This document shows positions 1 through 6,997 of a stretch of 20,707 nt of DNA, one piece after another; positions within the stretch are counted from its first letter, which is position 1, and each line of letters starts with the position of its first letter. Source of the DNA: Bacteroidales bacterium (GTDB lineage Bacteria > Bacteroidota > Bacteroidia > Bacteroidales > UBA932); NCBI GenBank assembly GCA_017554135.1, contig JAFZIX010000161.1, positions 1 through 20,707 of the forward strand, written 5' to 3'. A program made the position numbers and the translations under genes. The notes beneath the pieces were generated by a model. The model saw only the letters and a program-made list of their open reading frames with translations, was not told where the DNA came from and ran no database searches.

Positions 1-50
1 GCATCTGGTTTGGGACCAGAGGGTCGCATGTTCGAGTCATGTCACCCCGA
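1..50 (+). tRNA. tRNA-Pro(UGG), 3' part (5' end outside window)
   Basis: The anticodon stem TCTGG/CCAGA (4-8 and 16-20) closes a 7-nt loop TTTGGGA with anticodon TGG at 11-13. A variable region at 21-25 is followed by the T arm: stem GCATG (26-30), loop TTCGAGT (31-37), stem CATGT (38-42). The 3' acceptor strand CACCCCG (43-49) and discriminator A50 match a proline tRNA whose 5' strand would be CGGGGTG. CCA is not encoded. The D arm and 5' acceptor strand lie before the window. Confidence 0.9.
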
Positions 51-54
51 CGAT

Positions 55-87
55 TTTGATACATTATCATAATTATTGTTAACTTTG
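55..87 (+). promoter_or_regulatory. Bacteroidetes consensus promoter for the 92-1144 gene
   Basis: TTTG at 55-58 and TAACTTTG at 80-87 are separated by 21 nt, an exact match to the primary-sigma consensus TTTG-N19-21-TAnnTTTG of Bacteroidetes. It begins 5 nt after the tRNA. A start site about 4-5 nt after the -7 box falls at the ATG at 92, so the transcript would have almost no leader. Confidence 0.75.
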
Positions 88-91
88 TAAC

Positions 92-1144
92 ATGCGTACG
101 ATTGGTAAGATACTGGCTGTAGCCCTTCTGTTTCTGGCAGGAGCGGTTCGCATGTCCGCCGCAACCGAGAGTGTGAACATCCGTTTCCGCTTCAGCAAGT
201 CGGAGCCGGCCGATTTCACCAAACTCGAAGAAATCCTCACGGGCCCCAACGCCTCGAAGGTCGTCGGAATCGAATTGAGGGCGAGTTCCTCGCCGGACGG
301 CCCTTACTGGCTGAACAAGCAGATAGCAGGGGAGCGCGCGACGTACGTAGCAGACAAAGTAAAAGCGCTCTGCCCTTCGCTTGGCGAGGATGCGTTCAAG
401 AGCACTATCGTGGCGGAAGACTGGGCCGGCGTCGCCAAATGGCTCCGCCGTTCCGGCAAAGGCTATAAGGATGAAGCGCTGAAGATAGTTAACGAAACTC
501 CGCTCGCCGAGAGGGAAGCCAAGTTGAAAGATCTCTGGGCCGGAGAGGCCTGGGACGATATGATGCGTTCCGCTTTCCCGGCTCTCCGTTCCGTGCGCGT
601 GACCGTGACGTTCGCTGAGGAAGAAAAGGTCGAACCTAAAGTAACACTTGAGGTGAAGCCGACAGCGGCTCCGGTCGACAGTGGAAGCGTCAAGATTTGT
701 TTCGCGTCTGGAATGCGTTATCTTCGCCCGGATTTGGGCAATAATCTTGCTGCATTCCAGGAAATCGATAAAATGGCCGGGTCCGGCAAGTCCTTGAGAA
801 TTGTCTCCTTGACTTCTCCCGAGGGAGATCCGACGAGCAACGCCGCTCTCGCGAAAAACAGGGCGAACTGTCTGGTGGTCTATTTGAAGGAGAACTTCAA
901 ACTTGCTGACGAGAAGATGATCATCGATGCCCGTGGTGAAGACTGGGACGGTTTATACCGCGAGGTGCACAAGACCTACCAGGAGGCCAACCGCGAGAAG
1001 GTTCTGGAAATCCTTGGCAACGATGCTTTGACCGGCGGGGCCAAGAAAGCAGCCATCAGGGGCCTTGATAAAGGCGCTACCTGGAAGCATCTTGTTAAGA
1101 ATCAAATGCCGGAGTTGAGGGCGATCTACGTATCTTCAGAGTAG
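92..1144 (+). CDS. Secreted protein with two OmpA-like modules; paralog of the pilus-operon DUF3575 protein, without DUF3575
   Basis: 350 aa. Residues 1-24 are a Sec signal peptide (MRTIGK, hydrophobic core, SAA end) with no lipobox, so a periplasmic or outer-membrane-associated product is likely. Two copies of one module follow, about 27-175 and 198-348. Each starts with an OmpA-like beta-alpha-beta segment: SSSPDG at 66-71 with GERA at 80-83, and SLTSPEGD at 239-246 with KNRA at 255-258. Each continues with a helical trailer: EDW (109-111) to FPALRSVRV, and GEDWDGL (282-288) to MPELRAIYV. The same module occurs twice at 2907-4790, but the DUF3575 barrel-like C-terminus is absent here. It has its own promoter and is convergent with the regulator. 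A peptidoglycan- or envelope-linked accessory role for the pilus is inferred from paralogy and proximity only. The start is fixed by the signal peptide. Confidence 0.8.
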   Translation: MRTIGKILAVALLFLAGAVRMSAATESVNIRFRFSKSEPADFTKLEEILTGPNASKVVGIELRASSSPDGPYWLNKQIAGERATYVADKVKALCPSLGEDAFKSTIVAEDWAGVAKWLRRSGKGYKDEALKIVNETPLAEREAKLKDLWAGEAWDDMMRSAFPALRSVRVTVTFAEEEKVEPKVTLEVKPTAAPVDSGSVKICFASGMRYLRPDLGNNLAAFQEIDKMAGSGKSLRIVSLTSPEGDPTSNAALAKNRANCLVVYLKENFKLADEKMIIDARGEDWDGLYREVHKTYQEANREKVLEILGNDALTGGAKKAAIRGLDKGATWKHLVKNQMPELRAIYVSSE

Positions 1145-1158
1145 ATTTGTTTCAAATC
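1144..1158. other. Small hairpin between convergent stop codons
   Basis: GATTTG (1144-1149), loop TTT, CAAATC (1153-1158): a 6-bp stem in the 20-nt gap between the stop of the 92-1144 gene and the stop of the minus-strand regulator. It is too weak and lacks a T-run, so it is not a confident terminator. No better terminator was seen for either gene, so their transcripts may overlap at the 3' ends. Confidence 0.3.
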
Positions 1159-1164
1159 CTAATG

Positions 1165-2448
1165 TTACGAAACCTTATCTACGGAGGCTATCCAAACCTT
1201 CGGTGTAACCCCAGTAACCTTCTTGAAGATAGTGTTGAATGACGATGCGCTTAGGAATCCGCTATGGGTTGCTATCTCATCCTGCCTGGCGTCCCGATGC
1301 GTGAGAATATACTGCTGAGCGTAGTCGACTCTCAAGGTGTTGACAAGCTCCGGGAAGCCCATATTATAGGTGTTGTTCACCATCTTGGAGACATAGGTCT
1401 TATTTGAATGCAACTCATCCGCCACATCGTCCAGGGTCAGTTTAGGCTGCAGGAACTCTTGTTTGTCTACCATAAGGCTCTGGAAGCGGCCAATAAGGCT
1501 GTCATCATCCAGGGGTGTAGTGGGAACGGCCTTGAATATGCTCTCAGCAAGGCGTGTCTTCTCCCCACCATTATCTCCCGACTCGACCCATTCGATTGAA
1601 CTCAGACTATCGGAAACCTTTATCTGAATGTGTTTCAGGGTTTCTTCATCGGCTTCTTCCAGCATTTCATCTAATACTCTACTTACTACTTCGGCCTTGT
1701 TTGATGCATTATAGTTGTAGCGTACCAGATATTTGAAATCATGCCAGGACACCTTCGAGTGGAAGCCATACATTGCATTCAGACCGAAGATAAAGAGTGA
1801 AACCATGATAATGGAAGCAGATGCTATTGCAGCCCAGGCTTGAGCGGTATATAGGTTGTCCGACAGGATAATCCGCAGGATCATTATTCCCAGAGGCATT
1901 GAAAACGCATAGATCTGCAGGCGTACAAGGCTTACCTGTTTACCTTTAAAGAAGGCAATAATGTTCCCGGGAAGAATCTTATTGTATCGCAGTGTGATGA
2001 TGATAAAGACTAGCAATACAACTAGTTCAACAGCAAGTACAGCGTGAAATATAGGGCCTGTGATAAGTTTAAATGCATAATTGACCCTTTCATCGTAGTT
2101 CAAGAAATATAGCAGAATTCCTCCCGTAAACAACACGGTAGGAATGAGAATCCATGAAAAAGCAAACTGGTGCCTGCGTCTTTTGTGCATCAACTTGCGT
2201 AAATACATTATAATAAGAGGTATAATGCAAGGGCCGAAAAACAGGGCTACAATCAGCGAACCGGTATCCAGAGTGCTTCCGTTTGGTTGTGTGGCATGGC
2301 AGGCGTCTGAAAACAGGTAGACTGCAACCGAGAAGCACAGGCAAATAAACTCGGGGAACGTCTCGGCTTTGGAGGCCAGGAGGATGTGGACCACCAGCCA
2401 GAAAAGACAGACCGCTACCGGTAAGAATATAAATAAAGTATATACCAT
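1165..2448 (-). CDS. Membrane-anchored AraC-family transcriptional regulator (about 7 TM helices + HTH)
   Basis: 427 aa. Seven hydrophobic segments can be read at about 3-24, 31-48, 64-83, 95-116, 134-153, 172-195 and 203-227. A cytoplasmic linker (about 230-325) leads to an AraC-type domain at about 330-425. It has two helix-turn-helix units, LTLDDVADELHSNKTYVSKM (337-356) and QDEIATHSGFLSASSFNTIF (389-408), then the usual family ending KKVTGVTPKVW. AraC domains bind DNA as activators or repressors; coupling one to a polytopic membrane segment suggests sensing of an envelope or membrane signal. It is transcribed divergently from the pilus operon across a 458-bp shared region, so control of that operon and of itself is the natural inference. 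The ligand is unknown. The start ATG lies about 45 nt after a consensus promoter. Confidence 0.85.
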   Translation of the reverse strand: MVYTLFIFLPVAVCLFWLVVHILLASKAETFPEFICLCFSVAVYLFSDACHATQPNGSTLDTGSLIVALFFGPCIIPLIIMYLRKLMHKRRRHQFAFSWILIPTVLFTGGILLYFLNYDERVNYAFKLITGPIFHAVLAVELVVLLVFIIITLRYNKILPGNIIAFFKGKQVSLVRLQIYAFSMPLGIMILRIILSDNLYTAQAWAAIASASIIMVSLFIFGLNAMYGFHSKVSWHDFKYLVRYNYNASNKAEVVSRVLDEMLEEADEETLKHIQIKVSDSLSSIEWVESGDNGGEKTRLAESIFKAVPTTPLDDDSLIGRFQSLMVDKQEFLQPKLTLDDVADELHSNKTYVSKMVNNTYNMGFPELVNTLRVDYAQQYILTHRDARQDEIATHSGFLSASSFNTIFKKVTGVTPKVWIASVDKVS

Positions 2449-2493
2449 TTTGCCTACAATAATATATTATGCAACTAAATTTACATGTTTTTG

Positions 2494-2524
2494 CAAATAT
2501 AAAGACTATTTTCATTAATCCAAA
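2494..2524 (-). promoter_or_regulatory. Consensus promoter of the AraC-type regulator gene
   Basis: On the minus strand TTTG (complement of CAAA at 2521-2524) is followed after 19 nt by TATATTTG (complement of 2494-2501), an exact TTTG-N19-TAnnTTTG match. The start site would be near 2489, giving a leader of about 40 nt that contains the palindrome ATAATATATTAT (2459-2470). Confidence 0.75.
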
Positions 2525-2620
2525 ATTATTTATAATTTTTTTAAAATTTTCTTCTATTTTTCCAGAATCATTAAAAATAGCATTTCTGTGCCCTCAGGGG
2601 CTATATTTTAATATAATTTA

Positions 2621-2630
2621 CCCCCCCCCC
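2621..2630 (+). repeat. C10 homopolymeric tract
   Basis: Ten consecutive C residues sit in an otherwise AT-rich stretch, followed four bases later by C5 (2635-2639). The tract is upstream of both divergent promoters, about 97 bp from the regulator's -33 box and 133 bp from the operon's. Homopolymers of this length are prone to slipped-strand length change. Confidence 0.85.
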
Positions 2631-2649
2631 TATGCCCCCGAAGCCCTTC

Positions 2650-2661
2650 ATATACGTATAT
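2650..2661. promoter_or_regulatory. 12-bp palindrome, possible operator
   Basis: ATATACGTATAT is its own reverse complement and lies about 100 bp upstream of the operon -33 box. A binding site for the divergent regulator is possible, but AraC proteins usually bind direct repeats. AT-rich palindromes also arise by chance, so this is weak. Confidence 0.25.
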
Positions 2662-2762
2662 ATTAACATAGTTTGCCTATTTGGCCCAACTTTTTAAATT
2701 TCTTTAAAAACCTTAAATTATTTATGAATCCAAAAATCTTTTTGAAAAAACTTAAATTTTTT

Positions 2763-2793
2763 TTTGGAAGTTTGTTTTTTATATATATCTTTG
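2763..2793 (+). promoter_or_regulatory. Consensus promoter of the pilus operon
   Basis: TTTG at 2763-2766, 19-nt spacer, TATCTTTG at 2786-2793: an exact match to the Bacteroidetes primary promoter. Transcription would begin near 2798 and leave a leader of about 110 nt before the ATG at 2907. I saw no other complete promoter match in the short gaps downstream, so this one may serve all the co-directional genes to 20517. Confidence 0.8.
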
Positions 2794-2821
2794 CACCTGG
2801 AAATGATGATGATGTGATGTA

Positions 2822-2842
2822 TCCACTATGTGGAATATTCCA
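2822..2842 (+). promoter_or_regulatory. Two overlapping, mutually exclusive hairpins in the operon leader
   Basis: TCCAC-TAT-GTGGA (2822-2834) can form a 5-bp hairpin. The overlapping TGGAATATTCCA (2831-2842) is a perfect palindrome, so the GTGGA segment can pair either upstream or downstream. The site lies about 25-45 nt into the predicted transcript, so it could be an RNA switch or a DNA operator; neither is proven. Confidence 0.35.
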
Positions 2843-2906
2843 TTTATTCAAAAATTTCCGTTTTTAGACGCAACGTTCCCCGGAATGCCAGCATCTTAAG
2901 ACGAAA

Positions 2907-4790
2907 ATGATGAATTTGAACACACTTTTCAGCAAAATCGCCAAGATGAGCCTCAAGCCCATCCTGGTCAGCCTGTTCATTTTCGTCAATCTTTTTTTTA
3001 TACGCGCGCAGGTAGCCGACTGGCGTATATACTATCGTTTTGACAACGCCACTGTCGACGCCTCTTATCTCTCTAACTCTGAAACACTTAGCGCTTTAGA
3101 TGCTGCTCTTTCCGAGGGTAATTTCGGGGCCATCAACATCGTTTCCTTCTCTTCCCCCGAAGGCAACTTCAACTACAATGCGAACCTCTCCGCACGCCGT
3201 GCCGAGTCCCTCCGCAAGCATCTTGTCGCCAAATATCCCCAGCTCGCCGGTAAGGTCAGTGTGAACCCTCACGCAGAGTGCTGGGAAGACCTTCGCAGCA
3301 AGGTAGAGGCCGATAATCGCCTCTCGTCTTCTGCAAAACGCACTATTCTTTCCGTTATCGATTCCGATGACGAAGCGGATGCCAAAGAGGCTGCCCTGAA
3401 GGCACTTCCAGTCTATCAGGCCCTCTATTCCAACTATTTCCGTCAGCTCCGCTACGCGCAAATCCGCCTCTCCTCCGGTTCTTCCGCGGAAGGCACCACC
3501 GCCCTCGGCGCAGAGACTGCTTCCGGCAGCACCTCCAACATCGTCGCCAAAGCCAACAGCGTTCATTTCCCTCTGAGGGGCGATGTCCTTAACGCTGGTT
3601 TCAACGGCAACGCCGCCGGTCTCCAGGCCCTCGCAAATGCCCTGGAAGGCCGCTCCGCCGATGAAATTGCATCCATCAACATTACTTCCTTCGCATCTCC
3701 CGAAGGGCCTCAGGCAATCAACGACCGCTACTGCGTTCGCCGTGCCGCCGCCCTCCGAGATTATATAATCAACCAATATCCTGCTCTTGCAGGTAAGATT
3801 TCAGTGCATTCTGCCGGCGAGGCCTGGGAAGATCTCAGGCTCGCTATTGAAAGCGACCCTGCCTTATCCGACGCATCCCGCAGCCAAATTCTCTCCATCA
3901 TCATTTCCAACAGTGCTGCGGATGCCAAGGAGGCAAAGTTGCGTTCACTCCCTGAGTGGGACCATCTTTTCGAAGAGGTCTTCCCTAGCCTGCGCTATGC
4001 GCGCTTCGACGTTGAATACCGTGAGGCGGACAACGTTGTGGTGCCTGCAGAACCGGCTGATCGGCCTGTTGCCGAACCGGCAGAAGCTACTGAAACAGTT
4101 GCACCCGCAGACACCGTGAAGGCTCCCGCCGACACGGCTGCAAACGTTCTGCCCGCTGAGCCCGTCGTGGCCCCGGCAGACACGGCGGCTCCTGCAACTT
4201 CTGCTATTCCCGCCGTTGCGGAGTACCGTCCCAAGAAGACTATCGCCGCCATCAAGACCAATCTGCTCGCCGATGCAGTCACCGCCCTCAACTTCGAGGT
4301 GGAGGTGCCCGTCGGAAAGCGTTTCTCCTTGATGGCGGAGGATACCTTCCCTTGGTGGGAGAAAGGCAACAAGTACTGCTTCCAGTTGTGGGAAATGGGT
4401 ATGGAGGCACGCTACTGGCTCAAGCCTTGGCAGCCTGACGGCACCAACAAACTTCAGGGCTGGTTCGGCGGCATCTACGGAATGTCCGGCAAATACGACT
4501 TCCAGTACGATAAAGCCGTCAACTACCAGGGTGAGTTCTGGTCTGCCGGCATCACCGCCGGTTACGCCAAGACCCTGGGCCGCAAGAAGTGGGGCACTCT
4601 CGAATTCAGTTTAGGTCTCGGATATCTCAAGTCCGAGTATCGTCATTATTATCCCGCGGATGATTACAGCCAACTCTATCGCGACCGCGCACACGACGGT
4701 AAACTTGGATACTTCGGCCCCACCAAGGCGAAGGTCAGCCTTGTCGTGCCTATCAACATCCCGATTAAAAAGGAGGTGAGCCATGAATAA
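2907..4790 (+). CDS. Outer-membrane protein: two OmpA-like modules, Pro/Ala linker, DUF3575 domain
   Basis: 627 aa. An N-terminal signal sequence ends near residue 35 (FIRAQ). The n-region is long, so M14 at 2946 is an alternative start. Two modules like those of the 92-1144 protein lie at about 36-190 and 216-372. Each has an OmpA-like core (FSSPEG at 81-86 with ARRAESLR; FASPEG at 262-267 with RRAAALR) and a trailer with WEDLR, DAKE and FRQLRYA or FPSLRYA. A linker rich in Pro, Ala, Glu and Asp-Thr (about 375-437, with repeated PADT and AEPA) leads to a DUF3575 region (about 440-620) beginning KKTIAAIKTNLLADAVTALN. It has alternating aromatic strands typical of a small outer-membrane barrel. 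DUF3575 proteins are common first genes of Bacteroidales fimbrial loci. A role in outer-membrane anchoring or assembly of the pilus is inferred. It overlaps the next gene by 8 bp. Confidence 0.85.
   Translation: MMNLNTLFSKIAKMSLKPILVSLFIFVNLFFIRAQVADWRIYYRFDNATVDASYLSNSETLSALDAALSEGNFGAINIVSFSSPEGNFNYNANLSARRAESLRKHLVAKYPQLAGKVSVNPHAECWEDLRSKVEADNRLSSSAKRTILSVIDSDDEADAKEAALKALPVYQALYSNYFRQLRYAQIRLSSGSSAEGTTALGAETASGSTSNIVAKANSVHFPLRGDVLNAGFNGNAAGLQALANALEGRSADEIASINITSFASPEGPQAINDRYCVRRAAALRDYIINQYPALAGKISVHSAGEAWEDLRLAIESDPALSDASRSQILSIIISNSAADAKEAKLRSLPEWDHLFEEVFPSLRYARFDVEYREADNVVVPAEPADRPVAEPAEATETVAPADTVKAPADTAANVLPAEPVVAPADTAAPATSAIPAVAEYRPKKTIAAIKTNLLADAVTALNFEVEVPVGKRFSLMAEDTFPWWEKGNKYCFQLWEMGMEARYWLKPWQPDGTNKLQGWFGGIYGMSGKYDFQYDKAVNYQGEFWSAGITAGYAKTLGRKKWGTLEFSLGLGYLKSEYRHYYPADDYSQLYRDRAHDGKLGYFGPTKAKVSLVVPINIPIKKEVSHE
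4771..4776 (+). promoter_or_regulatory. Strong Shine-Dalgarno sequence before the DUF5119 gene
   Basis: AGGAGG at 4771-4776, within AAAGGAGGTGAG, sits 6 nt before the ATG at 4783, inside the end of the upstream gene. Bacteroidetes genes seldom use such a strong site, and the fimbrillin genes B-F here do not. It fixes the start and suggests deliberate initiation or re-initiation at this overlap. Confidence 0.7.
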
Positions 4791-5862
4791 GATCTACCGT
4801 ATATTCGCGCTCATCGCCATCGTCGTGCTCGCCGCAGTTTCCTGCGAACGCCGTCCGCTCGTGGATCCTACCGGTTCCGTCAGCATCCGCGTCGCCGTGA
4901 ACATCAGGGCGGTCGCCAACGTCACCACCACCGTCTACAACGAGAAGATTCCTGTTCCGGATCTAATCACCAACTCCATGCGTGTGATGATCTACGACCC
5001 TGAGACCAAGGCCCGACTCGGAGAAAGTATCATTTCCTCCAAGTCCACCGACGCTTCCGGCAACCAGGTGCTCTCCGGCAACCTCGACATCACCCACGGT
5101 GACTACGACCTCCTTATCTTCAACGAGTTTGATACTCCGAGGACCAAGGTTACCGCCGTCGCAAGCGAAAAGACCATCCTCGCCTACACCGACGATATCA
5201 CCGCTGAGACTCGCGCCCGCTACGGCATCGGCACCTCCAAGGCGGAAGGCGACTCCACCAGCATTGCAAATGACCTTGCCAATATAGAGATCAAGGAGGA
5301 GCCCGACCACCTCGTGGTTGCGCACGAACAGAACCTCCACATCTCTCCTCACGACACCGTGGTGGTTATCCATACTACCGCAAGCACCATCGTGGACACT
5401 TACTACATCCAGATCCACGTCACCGGTATGAAGTTCGCGAACACCGCCACCGCGGTCATTTCCGGACTCTCGCCTTCGAACCACTTCGGCCTCGGCGAAC
5501 GCACCAACAAGCCCGCCACCGCCGTGTGCTTCCCTCTCGTCAAGAGCCAGGACGAAAAGACTATCGGAGAGAACCAGGATGTGCTCTGCGCAGTGTTCAA
5601 CACATTCGGAAAGATACCTGAAGTCACATCCAACCTTTATGTGACATTCAACGTTATAGATACTGCAGGCAAACTGCAGCAGAAAGAAATCAATCTCGAC
5701 CAGATCTTCAAGACAGAGGATGCAATCGTGCGCCACTGGCTGCTGATCGACGAGACCTGGGAGATCAAAGATCCCGGCACCGACAATCCTTCTACCGGTG
5801 GCGGCGGCTTCCAGCCTCAGGTCGACGACTGGGATGAAGAAGAAGGAAACATTACGCTGTAA
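4783..5862 (+). CDS. DUF5119-type lipoprotein, probable FimB/Mfa2-like pilus anchor
   Basis: 359 aa. The signal peptide ends in a lipobox with Cys21 (AAVSC), followed by ERRPLVDP, the opening typical of DUF5119 proteins. A beta-rich body includes SIRVAVNI (34-41), SMRVMIYD (65-72) and GDYDLLIFNEFDT (106-118). The C-terminus is Gly-rich then acidic (GGGGFQPQVDDW, 339-350), also typical of the family. It overlaps the preceding DUF3575 gene by 8 bp and is followed 5 nt later by fimbrillin A. In type V pili the FimB/Mfa2 class anchors and terminates the fibre at the outer membrane. The position first among the lipoproteins and the absence of the T-K-A processing motif seen in the other subunits fit an unprocessed anchor. 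The family call is firm; the anchor role is inference. Confidence 0.8.
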   Translation: MNKIYRIFALIAIVVLAAVSCERRPLVDPTGSVSIRVAVNIRAVANVTTTVYNEKIPVPDLITNSMRVMIYDPETKARLGESIISSKSTDASGNQVLSGNLDITHGDYDLLIFNEFDTPRTKVTAVASEKTILAYTDDITAETRARYGIGTSKAEGDSTSIANDLANIEIKEEPDHLVVAHEQNLHISPHDTVVVIHTTASTIVDTYYIQIHVTGMKFANTATAVISGLSPSNHFGLGERTNKPATAVCFPLVKSQDEKTIGENQDVLCAVFNTFGKIPEVTSNLYVTFNVIDTAGKLQQKEINLDQIFKTEDAIVRHWLLIDETWEIKDPGTDNPSTGGGGFQPQVDDWDEEEGNITL

Positions 5863-5867
5863 GATTG

Positions 5868-6965
5868 ATGAAAAGGTATATATACATAGCACTCACCGCG
5901 CTGACGGCCCTTGCAGGTTGCGTCAAGGTCGAGACTGTGGAGAGGCCTGCTGAAGAGGTCTCCTTCACCGTCGGCCAGTACGCTGCCACCAAGGCTGCAT
6001 CCCTGAACTCCGAAAGCATCACGAGCTTCCGGAGCAAGGGCTTCCTCTACGCCAACGGCGTTGACGGTGCCCAGGATTTCTTCGGCGCCAGCGGCGAGAC
6101 CATCTACTGGAGAGAAGGTTCCAGTATGTGGACTCCCACCCACCCGTACTACTGGCCTAAGCATAGCGACAGTTACGTGAACTTCGTCAGTTGGTACGAT
6201 AACGGCGGCGACCCCACCACTGCAACGGAGACATCTCTTCAGTGGATAGGCCGCACCATCGCCGCAAGCGACAACATCATGTTCGCGGATGCCGTCTGGC
6301 ACTACAAGTCCAACACCGCCAACGGCAGCCAGTATAATGGAGATGAGGTCACCTCCGGCGTGCCCACGCTCTTCCACCACGCACTTTCGCGTGTGCAGAT
6401 CAAGCTCCGCGCCACCGTCGCCGCCGATCCGGACAACGCCAGCACTACATACGAGATTACTCTCAACTCCGCACAGTTGCTCGGTTATTATACCACCGGA
6501 AATATGAGGCTGTCTACCACCGAACCTGCGGGCACCACTCCCGCCACCAGCATCTGGCTTGGCGTGAACAATGCCACGCTCCTCTGGTATCCTTCGAACG
6601 GTGCCAATACCACTCCTCTGGCGTGCATAGATTCCGACATGAATCTCACGACCACCGCCGCTCCGGTGCTCGCCCTGCGCAGCTTCATGCCTCAGTCTCT
6701 GGGAGACGGTGTGGTGTTCAACTTCACCTATACACTCACGACCAGGAGCAACGGTGTGATTACCTCCAGCGAAGAGGATATTCCCGTGTCGATAGTGCTC
6801 AACACAATCAGAAGCACCGCGAACATGGTTATCAACCAGTGGCAGCCTAACAAGATATATACATACAATATAGCAATTAACCCTATAGGTCAGGAAATCC
6901 TGCTGAATCCCATCGTGGAAAGCGACTGGACGTTCGGCAACGACCTTAGCGCAACAGTTGAATAA
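5868..6965 (+). CDS. Fimbrillin family lipoprotein A (Mfa-like pilin)
   Basis: 365 aa from the ATG at 5868, 5 nt after the preceding stop; an in-frame TTG at 5865 is a less likely start. The lipobox ALAGC gives Cys18, followed by VKVETVE. A candidate maturation motif ATKAA (40-44) follows. Fimbrillin signatures are YYWP (94-97), SYVNFVSWY (102-110), VPTLFHHALSRV (165-176) and a C-terminal YTYNIAINP strand followed by NPIVESDW. Fimbrillins are secreted as lipoproteins, cleaved near the N-terminus and polymerised by strand exchange. This copy is the most divergent of the A-D group at its 5' end and lacks the conserved leader. It overlaps the next reading frame by one base at an ATG that is probably not used. 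Confidence 0.85.
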   Translation: MKRYIYIALTALTALAGCVKVETVERPAEEVSFTVGQYAATKAASLNSESITSFRSKGFLYANGVDGAQDFFGASGETIYWREGSSMWTPTHPYYWPKHSDSYVNFVSWYDNGGDPTTATETSLQWIGRTIAASDNIMFADAVWHYKSNTANGSQYNGDEVTSGVPTLFHHALSRVQIKLRATVAADPDNASTTYEITLNSAQLLGYYTTGNMRLSTTEPAGTTPATSIWLGVNNATLLWYPSNGANTTPLACIDSDMNLTTTAAPVLALRSFMPQSLGDGVVFNFTYTLTTRSNGVITSSEEDIPVSIVLNTIRSTANMVINQWQPNKIYTYNIAINPIGQEILLNPIVESDWTFGNDLSATVE

Positions 6966-6997
6966 TGATTAAACAAAATAAAGCAACAAAAAAAGTT

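Larger units (their letters stand above)
2449..2906. other. AT-rich divergent intergenic region between the regulator and the pilus operon
   Basis: This 458-bp gap contains no convincing gene. It holds one consensus promoter for each strand (listed separately), a C10 tract, three 12-bp perfect palindromes (2459-2470, 2650-2661, 2831-2842), a small GCCC/GGGC hairpin at 2590-2601, and long A/T runs between 2690 and 2785 that could form curved or flexible DNA. These are plausible sites for the adjacent AraC-type regulator, but no operator can be assigned from sequence alone. Confidence 0.6.

Noticed and set aside
1..91. Genomic island insertion at the tRNA-Pro
   Set aside because: tRNA 3' ends are common attachment sites, but no integrase and no repeat of the tRNA 3' end were seen elsewhere in the window.
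2673..2867. 64-codon frame in the divergent intergenic region
   Set aside because: It is made mostly of Phe, Leu, Lys and Ile codons from A/T runs, and it crosses the operon promoter. No coding character beyond the short leader frame noted separately.
4963..5892. Long open frame antisense to the DUF5119 gene (309 codons)
   Set aside because: It is a shadow of a well-supported lipoprotein gene with C-ending codon bias. It has no signal, domain or promoter of its own.
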